Source: Streptomyces sp. NL15-2K
Lineage (GTDB): Bacteria; Actinomycetota; Actinomycetes; Streptomycetales; Streptomycetaceae
Assembly: GCF_030551255.1 (NCBI RefSeq)
Contig: NZ_CP130630.1
Coordinates: 1,860,001 to 1,924,000, forward strand
Direction of reading: 5' to 3'
Length of the DNA stretch: 64,000 bases
This document shows positions 17,510 to 25,561 of this stretch, one piece after another (positions within the stretch are counted from its first letter, which is position 1; every line of letters starts with the position of its first letter). The notes beneath the pieces are model-generated. The model searched no databases and had not been told where the DNA came from. It was given only the letters and a program-made list of their open reading frames with translations. The position numbers and the translations under genes are program-made.

Positions 17510-17577
17510 ATGGCAGCAACTGCCACCAGCACCGTGGTGCCGGCCACGATCGACCGCAAGGCGGTCATCCAGCGCGA
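17510..17577 (+). pseudogene. 5' stub of a lost gene (possibly the next transporter gene)
   Basis: An ATG at 17510 begins MAATATSTVVPATIDRKAVI and is cut after about 23 codons where the recombinase remnant starts in another frame. Its place just behind the binding-protein gene suggests the beginning of a permease or ATPase gene truncated by the mobile DNA. The stub is too short for a family call. Confidence 0.35.
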
Positions 17578-17937
17578 ACCTCCAAGGACCTGCACAGCGG
17601 TGACCTGGACACCGCCTGGACGGCTTGCGCCGACCACGACCGGCACCCAGCCACCGGCGTCGCCTGCGGCGACTCCTTCCTGGACTGCTTCCACTGCGGG
17701 AACTGCCTGGTCACCCGCGACCACCTGCCCAGACTCGTCGCCCTGCTCGACGCGTTGGGCGAACGACGACAGCAGATCAGCGAACTGGACTGGTGGAAGC
17801 GCTACGGGCCGGCCTGGGGGGCGGTCAAGCGGGACATCCTCGCCAAGTTCGACCCCACCGAGATCGCCGACGCCCGCACACAGCAACCCGCAGACGCCCT
17901 GCTCGATCTCGTCGAATCTCCCTGGGAGCAACTATGA
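17578..17937 (+). pseudogene. tnpA: 3' remnant of a Tn554-like tnpA (tyrosine recombinase)
   Basis: The frame ending at 17937 encodes a cysteine-containing tail (CGDSFLDCFHCGNCLVTRDH, then a helix and a run ending DLVESPWEQL). This tail resembles the C-terminus of the first recombinase in actinobacterial three-gene Tn554-like elements. Nothing upstream encodes a catalytic domain, so only about 120 codons survive. The stop overlaps the next start as ATGA (17934-17937), the operon arrangement expected for tnpA followed by tnpB. The family identity of this tail is from memory of such loci. Confidence 0.55.
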
Positions 17938-18998
17938 CCATCACCGCCCTGGCACCCGCCGCCCACACCGCCGCGGGTCCCTTCGTCCTGCGGACCCGCC
18001 AGCTGCGTCCGGGCGTCCACCTGAATCAGACCAGCCGCTACGACGATGAAATCTAGCGGTTCAAGCAGGCCATGCTCAAAGAGCACGAGCGCGCCTACAT
18101 CTTGAACTTCCCCGTCCTGCCGGACCGGTTCCGGCCCGCGGCCAAGAGAGTGTTCTACAGCCTGCTGACGGCCGACCCGCCCGACGGCGAGGACCAGATC
18201 AGCCTGCACAGCATCAGGTCGTACTTCGGCGACCTCAAGGCGCTGATCCTCTGGCTGGACAAGCGATGGCCCCCGGACCGCGTCACGCTGAGCGAGGTCA
18301 CGCCCCGGGACCTGGAGGACTACAGCCGCCACCTGCTGGCCACCTACCCCGCGTCAACCAGTGCCCGCGTCCGGCACCGCAGGGCCATCCGGATCCTGTG
18401 GCGCTGGCGGACCCGGCTGGGAAGCGAGGCCCTGCGGTTCGACCCTCTGCGGCTCGACGGCTGGAGCGAGAGCAAGTCCGAGAAGCGGGCCGAGAACGCC
18501 ACCGACCGGATGCCCGAGCAAGTCCTCGGACCCTTGCTGGGCTGGGCGTCCCGATTCGTCGACGAGTTCTCGGCGGACATCCTGCGCGCTGAGCACTGCT
18601 GGCGGCAGATGCGTCTGCACAAGGTCACCCGCAAACGGCGCAAGGGCGCCATCCAGGCACGGCTGCGGCAGATGCTCGACGAGCACCTCGCGCAGGAGCG
18701 ACCCTTGCCCGGCTACTACGGACGTCCGAACGTCGAGCACATCGCGCGGACGCTGGGCTGCGGCCGCAAGTCGATCGACAGATACGCCGACATGATCGAG
18801 GCCGCTGCCGCCGTCGTCGGCATCGCGCCGTTCAGCTACTTCGACACCGAGATCACCGCACGGTTGGACGGCGCACCGTGGATCGACGGCATCGCCACCT
18901 TCCATCTGGCCAACACGAGCCTCGCCCACCTTGCGCGACACCTCCAGGCCGCGTGCTACATCGTGATCGCCTTCCTCAGCGGGATGCGGGACTCGGAG
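17934..18998 (+). pseudogene. tnpB: tnpB segment 1 (N-terminal part, with an amber codon) of a split Tn554-like recombinase
   Basis: This is the first of three pieces of one large tyrosine recombinase gene. ATG at 17934 overlaps the tnpA stop. An in-frame TAG at 18054-18056 (codon 41, between YDDEI and RFKQAM) interrupts it; reinitiation at ATG 18072 is conceivable. The piece covers the N-terminal and core-binding regions and ends with the catalytic-Arg box FLSGMRDSE. Codon 355 (GAG, 18996-18998) is the last that fits; beyond it the frame runs into element sequence and stops at 19052. It continues in frame at 24912. Confidence 0.8.
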
Positions 18999-19010
18999 AA
19001 CGGGGCGGAG

Positions 19011-19022
19011 TTGCATCTGATG
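19011..19022 (+). repeat. Left-end motif of insertion 1
   Basis: TTGCATCTGATG lies 12 nt inside the left junction. It contains the perfect palindrome GCATC-T-GATGC (19013-19023). The same motif with one change occurs at the same distance from the junction in insertion 2 (25410-25421). Confidence 0.7.
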
Positions 19023-19174
19023 CAGCACTCCGCAGGGTCGAAGTACGCGTGAATCTGCAGGTGAGAGGCGTCTGTTCCGTCATCCTCTCGCATCGTGCCC
19101 GCGATCTACCAGCAGCTCTTGCGCCCCGGCGATGCCATCCCAACAATGTTGCACCTAACGCAACGGAGGTTAGA

Positions 19175-20299
19175 GTGGCGAAAGCTGCCGATTTGGCGGG
19201 TGCGGCGCATCTGATGCTCGTGGACGGGATCTCCTACCTGGACCCCGAACCCGCCGTGTTCGAGGCCATGTTGGAGGGGTGGACCAAGCAGCAGCGGGCC
19301 CGTTTCCTGAAGTGGGACGGGACCATCAAGCCGCGACTGTCGCTGGTCCGCCGGTTCGCCGAGTTCTCCAACCAGTACCCGTGGCAGTGGCAGTCGGCGG
19401 AGTTCGAGGCGTTCATCGACCACCTGCGGACGAAGACGCCGACGTTCACGGTGGCGAGCGGCCGCAACTACCAGAACCACCTGCGGCTGTTCTGCGAGTA
19501 CATCACCGATCCGCGCTACGACTGGACGTCCGTCTGCCAGGAGCGATTCGGTCAGGTGCCGGTCCAGATCCTGCACGAGTGGAACACCGTCACCCACGTC
19601 AGCGAGTACGAGGGCGACCCGAGCCGTCGGCCACTGACCTACGACGAGATCCAGGACCTGTTCGACGCCGCCGACGGACGAGTCGAGGAAATCCGAAAGC
19701 GCGGCCGCAAGGGCGCGTTGACCGCGATGCGCGACTCCGCCCTGCTCAAGACCTACTACGCCTACGGCATGCGGCGCCGGGAGAACGTCGGTCTCGACCT
19801 CGCCGATCTGCGGCGCAACCCGAAGGCCCCGCAGTACAAGCGCCACGGGGCGGTGTTCGTACGCTGGGGCAAGTCCTCCAAGGGCAGCCCGCCCAAGCGC
19901 CGCACCATTTTCACCGTCCCCGAGATGGACTGGATCGTCGACGCCCTCGATCACTACCTGACCGAGGTCCGGCCCCGGTTCAACGTGGGGAGACACCCCG
20001 CGATCTGGGTCACCGAACGCTCCGGGCGCCTGTCACGCCGGTCGGCGAACGAAGCCTTCGAGGCCGCCAAGCAGGCCGCTGACCTGCCCGAAGAACTCGA
20101 ATTGCACTGCCTGAGACATTCCTATATCACACATTTGACCGAATTCGATTACCCGGAACGCTTCGTTCAAGACCAGGCCGGTCATGGCTATGCCAGCACG
20201 ACGGCGCTTTACACCGGTGTCTCGGATGAGTACCGCAACCGGCTGCTGCACAAGAAGTTGGGCCAGCGATTCCCTGGCATCTGGGAGGACCCGAAGTGA
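19175..20299 (+). CDS. Tyrosine recombinase of insertion 1 (gene B1)
   Basis: The 374-residue protein has an N-terminal SAM-like core-binding domain (about residues 20-130) and a complete tyrosine recombinase catalytic set. This comprises Arg200 in YGMRRREN, a Lys in WGKSSKG, His311-x-x-Arg314 in HCLRHSY, His337 in AGHGYAS and Tyr346 in ALYTGVSDE. GTG at 19175 has ACGGAGGT 5 nt upstream. It is about half identical by eye to the protein at 25562. It would cut and join the element ends. The stop overlaps the next start (GTGA at 20296), so translation is coupled to the HTH gene. Confidence 0.88.
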   Translation: MAKAADLAGAAHLMLVDGISYLDPEPAVFEAMLEGWTKQQRARFLKWDGTIKPRLSLVRRFAEFSNQYPWQWQSAEFEAFIDHLRTKTPTFTVASGRNYQNHLRLFCEYITDPRYDWTSVCQERFGQVPVQILHEWNTVTHVSEYEGDPSRRPLTYDEIQDLFDAADGRVEEIRKRGRKGALTAMRDSALLKTYYAYGMRRRENVGLDLADLRRNPKAPQYKRHGAVFVRWGKSSKGSPPKRRTIFTVPEMDWIVDALDHYLTEVRPRFNVGRHPAIWVTERSGRLSRRSANEAFEAAKQAADLPEELELHCLRHSYITHLTEFDYPERFVQDQAGHGYASTTALYTGVSDEYRNRLLHKKLGQRFPGIWEDPK

Positions 20300-20622
20300 T
20301 CAAGAAGATGGGCTACCGCTGGAATTTGCGCAGGCTCATGGCCGACCGGGAGATGTTCCAGACCACCGACCTGGTGCCACTGCTGGCTGAGCGGGGCGTC
20401 AACCTTTCTCGTGAGCAGGTCTTCCGCCTGGTCACGCAGCCGCCGCAGCGGATGTCGATGGACACCCTCGCAGCTCTGTGTGACATCCTCGGCTGCCAGC
20501 CCAACGACCTCATCGAGATCCAGGTCGTCAACGAAGAGGTACGCAAGACCGCTGGCGGGGAGACGCCCGGCCCGCTTCCGGCCGTGCGTCGGAGCTCGAT
20601 CCGGCGGCCGGAGGGACTGTGA
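20296..20622 (+). CDS. Small Cro/CI-type HTH protein of insertion 1 (gene C1)
   Basis: The 108-residue product has an XRE-like helix-turn-helix of the HTH_26 type: YRWNLRRLMADREMFQTTDL, a second helix LLAERGVNLSREQVFRLV, then TLAALCDILGCQPNDLIE. A basic tail of about 35 residues follows. It may regulate the operon or act as a DNA-bending excision factor. The same gene in insertion 2 has the same architecture. It starts within the recombinase stop (GTGA) and ends within the next start (GTGA at 20619), a tightly coupled arrangement. Confidence 0.85.
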   Translation: MIKKMGYRWNLRRLMADREMFQTTDLVPLLAERGVNLSREQVFRLVTQPPQRMSMDTLAALCDILGCQPNDLIEIQVVNEEVRKTAGGETPGPLPAVRRSSIRRPEGL

Positions 20623-22973
20623 CCGCGCCCTCCCCGACCGCCCCGTCGATCGTCGCCCGGCTCGCCGCGCAGGCCGCCCGCCTGGAGGCCGCGACGGCCG
20701 CTGCCGTCGGCCAGCTCACCTCGGTGCTGCCGTCGCTCGAGGCCCAGGAGGCCGAGGCCGCGCTGGTGACCGCGGTGCCGATTCCCGTGCGCGGGGCGGC
20801 GAAGTTCCTGGAGGAACTGGCCGGACACCTCGCCGCCCACAATGACGCGCTGACGTCGGGCAGTTCGCTCTGCCCGCCGGTTTTGCTGCGGCTCGCCGAA
20901 GTACTGCACGACGCCGGCCACCCCGTGGTCCGTCCCGGTTGCGCACACTGCGGAAAGATACGAAGCGACCTGCGCCAACTGCGTCCTGAAGGACGGCTCT
21001 GCGGCACCTGCGACGCCCGGAGCCGGCAGGCGACATGCGCCCGCTGCGGCCGCGAGAACGTACGCATCGCGGCCCGCCGCCCCGAGGGTCGCATCTGCCA
21101 TACCTGCTACCACTCGGACCCGGAGGTCTTCGAGGAGTGCGCTGAGTGCGGCCAGTCCCGCGCTCCGGCCGTCCGCCGCGAGGACGGACGAGCCCTCTGC
21201 AGGAGCTGTTGGAGACGCCCGATGCACACCTGCGTGAGCTGCGGAAAGACCGCAGCCGCCGCCCTCGTTGACGACGACGGGGCACTCTGCCACCTCTGCT
21301 ACAACCGCCACCGCAGACCGAGGCGTCTCTGCGGACGGTGCGGACAGCTCAAGCGCATCGCCTGCAACGCGCGCGACGGTCAGCCGGACCTCTGCGACGG
21401 CTGCTACCGCGGTCCCGAGGTGGCCTGTTCAGTCTGCGGGCGGACCCGCCCCTGCAACCGGAATCAGCAGGGTCAGCCGGTCTGCGGCAACTGCTACCGG
21501 CGCACTCGCTCAGGAGAGCCGTGCGCTCGGTGCGGTCGGACCAAGCCGGTCAATACCCGGTGGCCCATCGGGCCGGTCTGCATGAGCTGCTACACCGCTG
21601 TGCTCCGGTCACCGGCCGAGTGCTCCCGCTGCGGCACGGTCCAGCCGCTGATCGCGCGGGACGACGACGGCGCCGGAGTCTGCGGGCCCTGCGTCGGCTT
21701 CGCCGTCGACTACACCTGCCGCCAGTGCGGCCGGGCCGGTAACCCCCACAGCCGGGGCCGATGCGCGCACTGCGTCCTCGCTGAGCGGGTCAACGCCCTG
21801 CTGACCGGGCCCGACGGCACGGTCGCCCCGCAGGTCAAACCGCTCGCCGCCGCGCTGGCCGACGCTCCCTCACCGTTCCCCGCTATCCAGTGGCTCAAGG
21901 AGAGCCCGAACACCAGGCTCCTCGCCCAGCTTGCGGCCGAGGGCCACACGCTCAGCCACGAGTTGTTGGACGAGCTCCCGCCCAGCCGGAACCAGCGCTA
22001 CGTCCGACAACTTCTGGTCCACACCGGTGTCTTGGAAGAACGTCATGAGGACCTCGAACGCATCCCGGGCTGGCTGGAGCACGAGCTCGCCGACAAGCCG
22101 GCCGCGCACGCCAACCTCGCCCGACCGTTCCTGCACTGGTTCCTGCTCCGGCGGGCACGCCAGCGGGCCGCTATCCGTCGCCATCCTGCCTCCGCTGACC
22201 GCGACCTGCGGCGCCGCGTCAGCGTCGCCCTGGACTTCCTGGCCTGGATGGACCAACGCGGCCTGGCTCTCGCCGACCTCGCCCAGGAGCACATCGACGA
22301 CTGGATCGCCGGAGCCACCAGTCAACGTCGCTACCTGATCCGGTACTTCCTGAAATGGACCACGAGCCGTCGGCTCACCCGTGAACTCACCGTCCCCTCC
22401 ATCCCGAGGCAGGAGCCCCAGAACCTGCTCGACGAGGACGATCGGTGGCCGCTTCTCCAGCGTTGCCTGACCGACGAGGCCCTGCCCACGGACGTCCGGG
22501 CGGCCGGCGCGATCACTCTGCTGTTCGGCCCGTCCACCGAACGCCTGTGTCATCTGACGCCCGGGCACCTCAAGTTTGGCGACAAGGACACCCACCTCGT
22601 CCTGGGCCGCCACCCCGTCCTGCTGCCTCCACGGCTCGCCGAGCTCCTTGGCCACCTCGCCGAACAGCCCCAGCTGCGGCCGCAGCTCTCGCGAGTCCAG
22701 CCGGGCCCTCGCTGGCTCTTCCCGGGCATGGTCCCGGGCAAGCCGATCTCGACGCACGGCATGACCCAGAAGCTCAACCGGCACGGCATCCCGGTCCGCA
22801 CCGCGCGCAACGCGGCGCTGGCCGCCCTCGCCGCTGATCTCCCCAGCCCGATCCTCGCCGACGTGACCGGGATGCACCGCCACACCGCGCTCCGCTGGGT
22901 CGCCTACGCCAGACGCGACTGGGCCGAGTACCTCGCTGCCCGCGTCGAGGACGAGGCCCACAAGCGGCAGTAG
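20619..22973 (+). CDS. Large multi-zinc-ribbon protein with a degenerate recombinase-like C-terminus (gene D1)
   Basis: The 784-residue protein has a helical N-terminus of about 100 residues. Eighteen CxxC pairs follow (about residues 105-395, from CAHC to CAHC), which read as nine tandem zinc ribbons. The rest resembles a tyrosine recombinase: a core-binding-like segment (FLAWMDQRGLALADLAQEHI), then AITLLFGPSTERLCHLTPGH, a LFPGMVPGKPIS strand-loop and a closing TGMHRHTALRWVAYARRDWAEY. The usual HxxR motif reads TARN and the Arg box is altered, so catalysis is doubtful. A role as a DNA- or target-recognising partner of the B1 recombinase is inferred. The element's right end follows 16 nt after the stop. 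Confidence 0.75.
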   Translation: MTAPSPTAPSIVARLAAQAARLEAATAAAVGQLTSVLPSLEAQEAEAALVTAVPIPVRGAAKFLEELAGHLAAHNDALTSGSSLCPPVLLRLAEVLHDAGHPVVRPGCAHCGKIRSDLRQLRPEGRLCGTCDARSRQATCARCGRENVRIAARRPEGRICHTCYHSDPEVFEECAECGQSRAPAVRREDGRALCRSCWRRPMHTCVSCGKTAAAALVDDDGALCHLCYNRHRRPRRLCGRCGQLKRIACNARDGQPDLCDGCYRGPEVACSVCGRTRPCNRNQQGQPVCGNCYRRTRSGEPCARCGRTKPVNTRWPIGPVCMSCYTAVLRSPAECSRCGTVQPLIARDDDGAGVCGPCVGFAVDYTCRQCGRAGNPHSRGRCAHCVLAERVNALLTGPDGTVAPQVKPLAAALADAPSPFPAIQWLKESPNTRLLAQLAAEGHTLSHELLDELPPSRNQRYVRQLLVHTGVLEERHEDLERIPGWLEHELADKPAAHANLARPFLHWFLLRRARQRAAIRRHPASADRDLRRRVSVALDFLAWMDQRGLALADLAQEHIDDWIAGATSQRRYLIRYFLKWTTSRRLTRELTVPSIPRQEPQNLLDEDDRWPLLQRCLTDEALPTDVRAAGAITLLFGPSTERLCHLTPGHLKFGDKDTHLVLGRHPVLLPPRLAELLGHLAEQPQLRPQLSRVQPGPRWLFPGMVPGKPISTHGMTQKLNRHGIPVRTARNAALAALAADLPSPILADVTGMHRHTALRWVAYARRDWAEYLAARVEDEAHKRQ

Positions 22974-22989
22974 GACGTGAATTGTGCAC

Positions 22990-23002
22990 GGTCGGAATGA
23001 CC
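22990..23002. repeat. Right-end palindrome, first copy in insertion 1
   Basis: GGTCGGAATGACC is a palindrome with a 5-nt centre. Related palindromes at 24885 (GGTT/AACC) and 29456 (GTT/AAC) differ by paired changes, so complementarity is kept. It lies just after the D1 stop, as the corresponding palindrome does after D2. Confidence 0.7.
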
Positions 23003-23232
23003 CCTCCACGACGAACACCGAGGAAGTTGCCGGTCCACACGCGTGTCTGCGAGAGGTACCCCGATCTGCATACGGTGCTTGTCATCGAGAGACACAGATG
23101 ACACGCATGGCAGAGGACGTCCACCAAATGGCCCACTGAATTTTCCATTTGGCTTAGTAGCGAACGGCCTCGGCGCACTCGGGCCCCTAGCGTCTCAGAT
23201 GACGGGGGATCCCTTTTCACCGGAAGGTGGAC
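23003..23232. other. Gene-free spacer after the first right end
   Basis: About 230 bp without a supported gene separate the right-end palindrome from the cutinase-like gene. The first 13-14 nt (CCTCCACGACGAAC) resemble the terminal sequence found at the other two right ends. The rest is AT-richer and probably holds the promoter of the cutinase-like gene. No tnpB sequence follows this end, unlike the one at 24911. Confidence 0.5.
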
Positions 23233-24543
23233 ATGCCTCGAATACCGGCGCACCGCGCGCCTGCCCGAAAACCCGACGACGTTCCCCGCGCTGGACAGGG
23301 CGTCAAATCCCTAAGACGCGTACTCCCGGTGGCGCTGACCATGGTACTTGCGGTGGTTATCGGACTGATCCCGACGGGCACCGCTTCTGCTGTCGGCGAA
23401 GCCATCAGTCTCAGCCCTACGGAAGGGCCAGCAGGCACCACCGTTACCGTCACCGGCACTAACTGGGAAGAGCATGCCAGCCGTGGCCTGGACGTCCCGA
23501 TCAACATCGGGACGAGCCAGCTCGCAGTGGCGCATCCTGCTGCGAATGGTGACTTCGTCGTCGACATCGAGATTCCGCGAGCGACTCCGCCCGGCGCTGT
23601 GAGGATCGATGCCATCATCGGCAACGGTGGTTCTGCCAGCGCCACGTTCACGGTCACGGAATCGAGCAACCCTCAAACCACCCCTCAGACTGGTCTGGCG
23701 GCAGCCAAATGCAAGCAGGTTAAGATCGTCTACGCCGGGGGGTTCAACGACTCCACCGGAGGGACAGACTTCACCGGGCCCCTCATCGCAAGGCTGAAAG
23801 ACGCGGGACTCACGGACCTTCCCCCAGTTGAGCAGGTGGACTACCCAGCCCTTCATGGCGTGGTGCACCCACCGACTGAGCTGGAAACAAACACTGATGA
23901 AAAGGCTGTTGTGGCCAAGCTGAAGTTCTTGCTCCCGCAACTGCCCGCGGATGGGTGCTTCGTACTCATCGGCTACTCCACCGGTGTCGTCGCCATCGAG
24001 AAAGCGACTAGCACGGGTCCCGACGTCATTAGCAAGAACCTGGGACGACGGATTGCCGCGATAGAGCTGTTCGGCAACCCGAAGCAGCTGCCGATCGTCA
24101 CTCCGCATGACGTTGGGGCACAGTACAAGGGGCGGACTATCCGTGAGTGCAACCCACTCGATACCCTCTGTACGGGCGCTGTGTCGCAATCCTGCAAAAC
24201 GGCCCTCCTCCTGGGGGACAAGATCGGGATACTTCGTTCCTGCTTCCCCTCGGAACACTTGCCCCCGGCATACGCGAAGAGCGGGAAAGCAGACAGCGCA
24301 GCCACAGAGGCTGTGTGTCTCGTGCGAGGCACTGCATGCCCTGCGGCCCAAACAGTGGAGAGCGGAGACACCCTGTGGGAATTGGCCGAGAAGATTTTCG
24401 GCAACCCCACAAAGTGGCGGGCAATCTTGGACGCGAATTTCGCCAAGATCGAGAAGGTCGCACGCGACCACGGGTTCGTATCGAGCGACACCGGCCACTG
24501 GATCTTCCCGGGAACTGATCTAGTCATCCCAGCTAACGCCTAA
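23233..24543 (+). CDS. Secreted cutinase-like serine hydrolase with Ig-like and LysM domains (element cargo)
   Basis: ATG at 23233 follows GGAAGG. A basic N-terminus and hydrophobic segment (VLPVALTMVLAVVIGLIPTG) ending near TASA form a signal peptide. Next comes an IPT/Ig-like segment (SLSPTEGPAGTTVTVTGTNW). A cutinase-type alpha/beta hydrolase follows, with the nucleophile in GYSTG, a likely acid in CNPLDTLC and His in SEHLPPAYA. A LysM domain (VESGDTLWELAEKIFGNP) closes the protein and would bind peptidoglycan or chitin. An esterase displayed on the cell wall is the best guess. It lies inside insertion 1 with no other cargo and is less GC-rich than its surroundings. Confidence 0.75.
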   Translation: MPRIPAHRAPARKPDDVPRAGQGVKSLRRVLPVALTMVLAVVIGLIPTGTASAVGEAISLSPTEGPAGTTVTVTGTNWEEHASRGLDVPINIGTSQLAVAHPAANGDFVVDIEIPRATPPGAVRIDAIIGNGGSASATFTVTESSNPQTTPQTGLAAAKCKQVKIVYAGGFNDSTGGTDFTGPLIARLKDAGLTDLPPVEQVDYPALHGVVHPPTELETNTDEKAVVAKLKFLLPQLPADGCFVLIGYSTGVVAIEKATSTGPDVISKNLGRRIAAIELFGNPKQLPIVTPHDVGAQYKGRTIRECNPLDTLCTGAVSQSCKTALLLGDKIGILRSCFPSEHLPPAYAKSGKADSAATEAVCLVRGTACPAAQTVESGDTLWELAEKIFGNPTKWRAILDANFAKIEKVARDHGFVSSDTGHWIFPGTDLVIPANA

Positions 24544-24740
24544 CAGGCAAGGAATCCACTAAGTCAAACAGGTCACCCCTCCGAACTACCTAAGGTTTGG
24601 AGGGGCGGGCCTATTGGATTCTTCTCCTACCTCTTTGTCGAGCACTGCACTGGGGTCTTCCCACGGTGGAGCCGACCCAGTGTCTTGGCGACGTTCGTCT
24701 GGGTGCTACGGACGTCAACGAGCGAGTAGCTTCGGAGCCG

Positions 24741-24869
24741 ATGTTCACGCGGACCCACGTGTCCCTCCGATCCTCGGCCTCTTGCCGGAAGGCGGTCCTG
24801 GCCGCCCTGGCTGCCGATCGTCCCGCAGCCGTCCTCGCTGGCCTGCTCGGCATCCACCGCAACATCGCA
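24741..24869 (+). pseudogene. C-terminal remnant of another zinc-ribbon/recombinase-like gene (gene D family)
   Basis: The translated fragment CRKAVLAALAADRPAAVLAG and the following LLGIHRNIA match the end of D1 (ARNAALAALAADLPSPILAD, then TGMHRHTA). After LGIHRNIA the sequence changes directly into the right-end motif. This is therefore the tail of a former D gene belonging to an older or fused element copy whose remainder is gone. Confidence 0.65.
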
Positions 24870-24884
24870 GGGGGAATAGCGCAC

Positions 24885-24897
24885 GGTTGGAATAACC
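24885..24897. repeat. Right-end palindrome, second copy in insertion 1 (the one joined to tnpB)
   Basis: GGTTGGAATAACC pairs GGTT with AACC around GGAAT. It is followed by CCCTCCCGCCAGTA and then tnpB resumes. The surrounding 30 nt closely resemble 22982-23007. Confidence 0.72.
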
Positions 24898-24911
24898 CCC
24901 TCCCGCCAGTA

Positions 24912-25397
24912 GTCAAGCATCTGCGACGCGGCTGCCTGCAGATTCAGCGAGACGAGGACGGCAACCCCTACCGCTGGAAGGTCCGCAGCCTCGCCTTCAA
25001 AGGCGAACGCGACACCGCGGGAGTCCCGGCGACCTGGGTCGTCGGGGAACCCGTCGCCCGCGCGATCAAAGTGATGGAGTCCCTCCAACTGCCGGACGTG
25101 GACCACCTCTTCTCCCGGCTCGGGCACGGCCCTGCGGCACAGGAGGGTACGTTCGCCGCGTTGACCAGCGGGGCGACGAACACCCAGCTCGCCCGCTTCG
25201 TCACATGGATCAACGACTACTGCGCGGACACCGGGCGGCCCGACGTCATCCCCAAGGTCAACAAGATGGTGTTCCCCTTGAAGACCAGCGTCTTCCGCCG
25301 CACCCACGCCTGGTTCATCGCCCGCCGGCCCGGCGGTGTCATCGCGGGCGCCCTGCAATACCGGCACGCAAGCATCCAGATGTTCGAAGGCTATGCA
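24912..25397 (+). pseudogene. tnpB: tnpB segment 2 (central catalytic part)
   Basis: Translation from 24912 gives VKHLRRGCLQIQRDEDGNPY and continues for 162 codons to QMFEGYA. It joins segment 1 in frame (GMRDSE then VKHLRRGC), as in intact TnpB-like recombinases, where the Arg box is followed by a V.xLRRGC strand. It contains the box-II region FRRTHAWFIARRPGG, the YRHASIQMF segment and ends one codon after the catalytic Tyr (TAT, 25392-25394). Beyond 25397 the frame runs into insertion 2 and stops at 25481. Confidence 0.82.
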
Positions 25398-25409
25398 AAA
25401 GCTCGGGAA

Positions 25410-25421
25410 TTGCATCCGATG
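25410..25421 (+). repeat. Left-end motif of insertion 2
   Basis: TTGCATCCGATG begins exactly 12 nt inside the left junction, as in insertion 1, and contains the palindrome CATC-C-GATG. Confidence 0.7.
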
Positions 25422-25561
25422 GGCGAGAAGTGGCAGGTCGCCAGCTCGTGGCCGGGGTCGGCGAGGCTTGGACGCTACTAGGAACTGGCGCCCTGAGCAG
25501 GCAGGTTGCCAAGGAGATCCCTCCTGATGCAGGATCTGCCCTCCAGAAGGGATGGTCTGGA

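Larger units (their letters stand above)
18999..24911. mobile_element. Insertion 1 in tnpB: recombinase/HTH/zinc-ribbon element with cutinase-like cargo (5913 bp)
   Basis: The element lies between tnpB codons 355 and 356, three codons after the catalytic Arg. It carries a tyrosine recombinase, an HTH gene and a zinc-ribbon protein gene with 4-nt overlaps, then a secreted hydrolase gene and a remnant of a second zinc-ribbon gene. The left end has TTGCATCTGATG 12 nt inside the junction, exactly as in insertion 2. Right-end palindromes occur twice (22990 and 24885). This suggests that a complete 4-kb unit (18999 to about 23015) lies inside or beside the remains of an older copy. Boundaries are set by tnpB reading-frame continuity and are good to a few bases. 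Confidence 0.8.
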
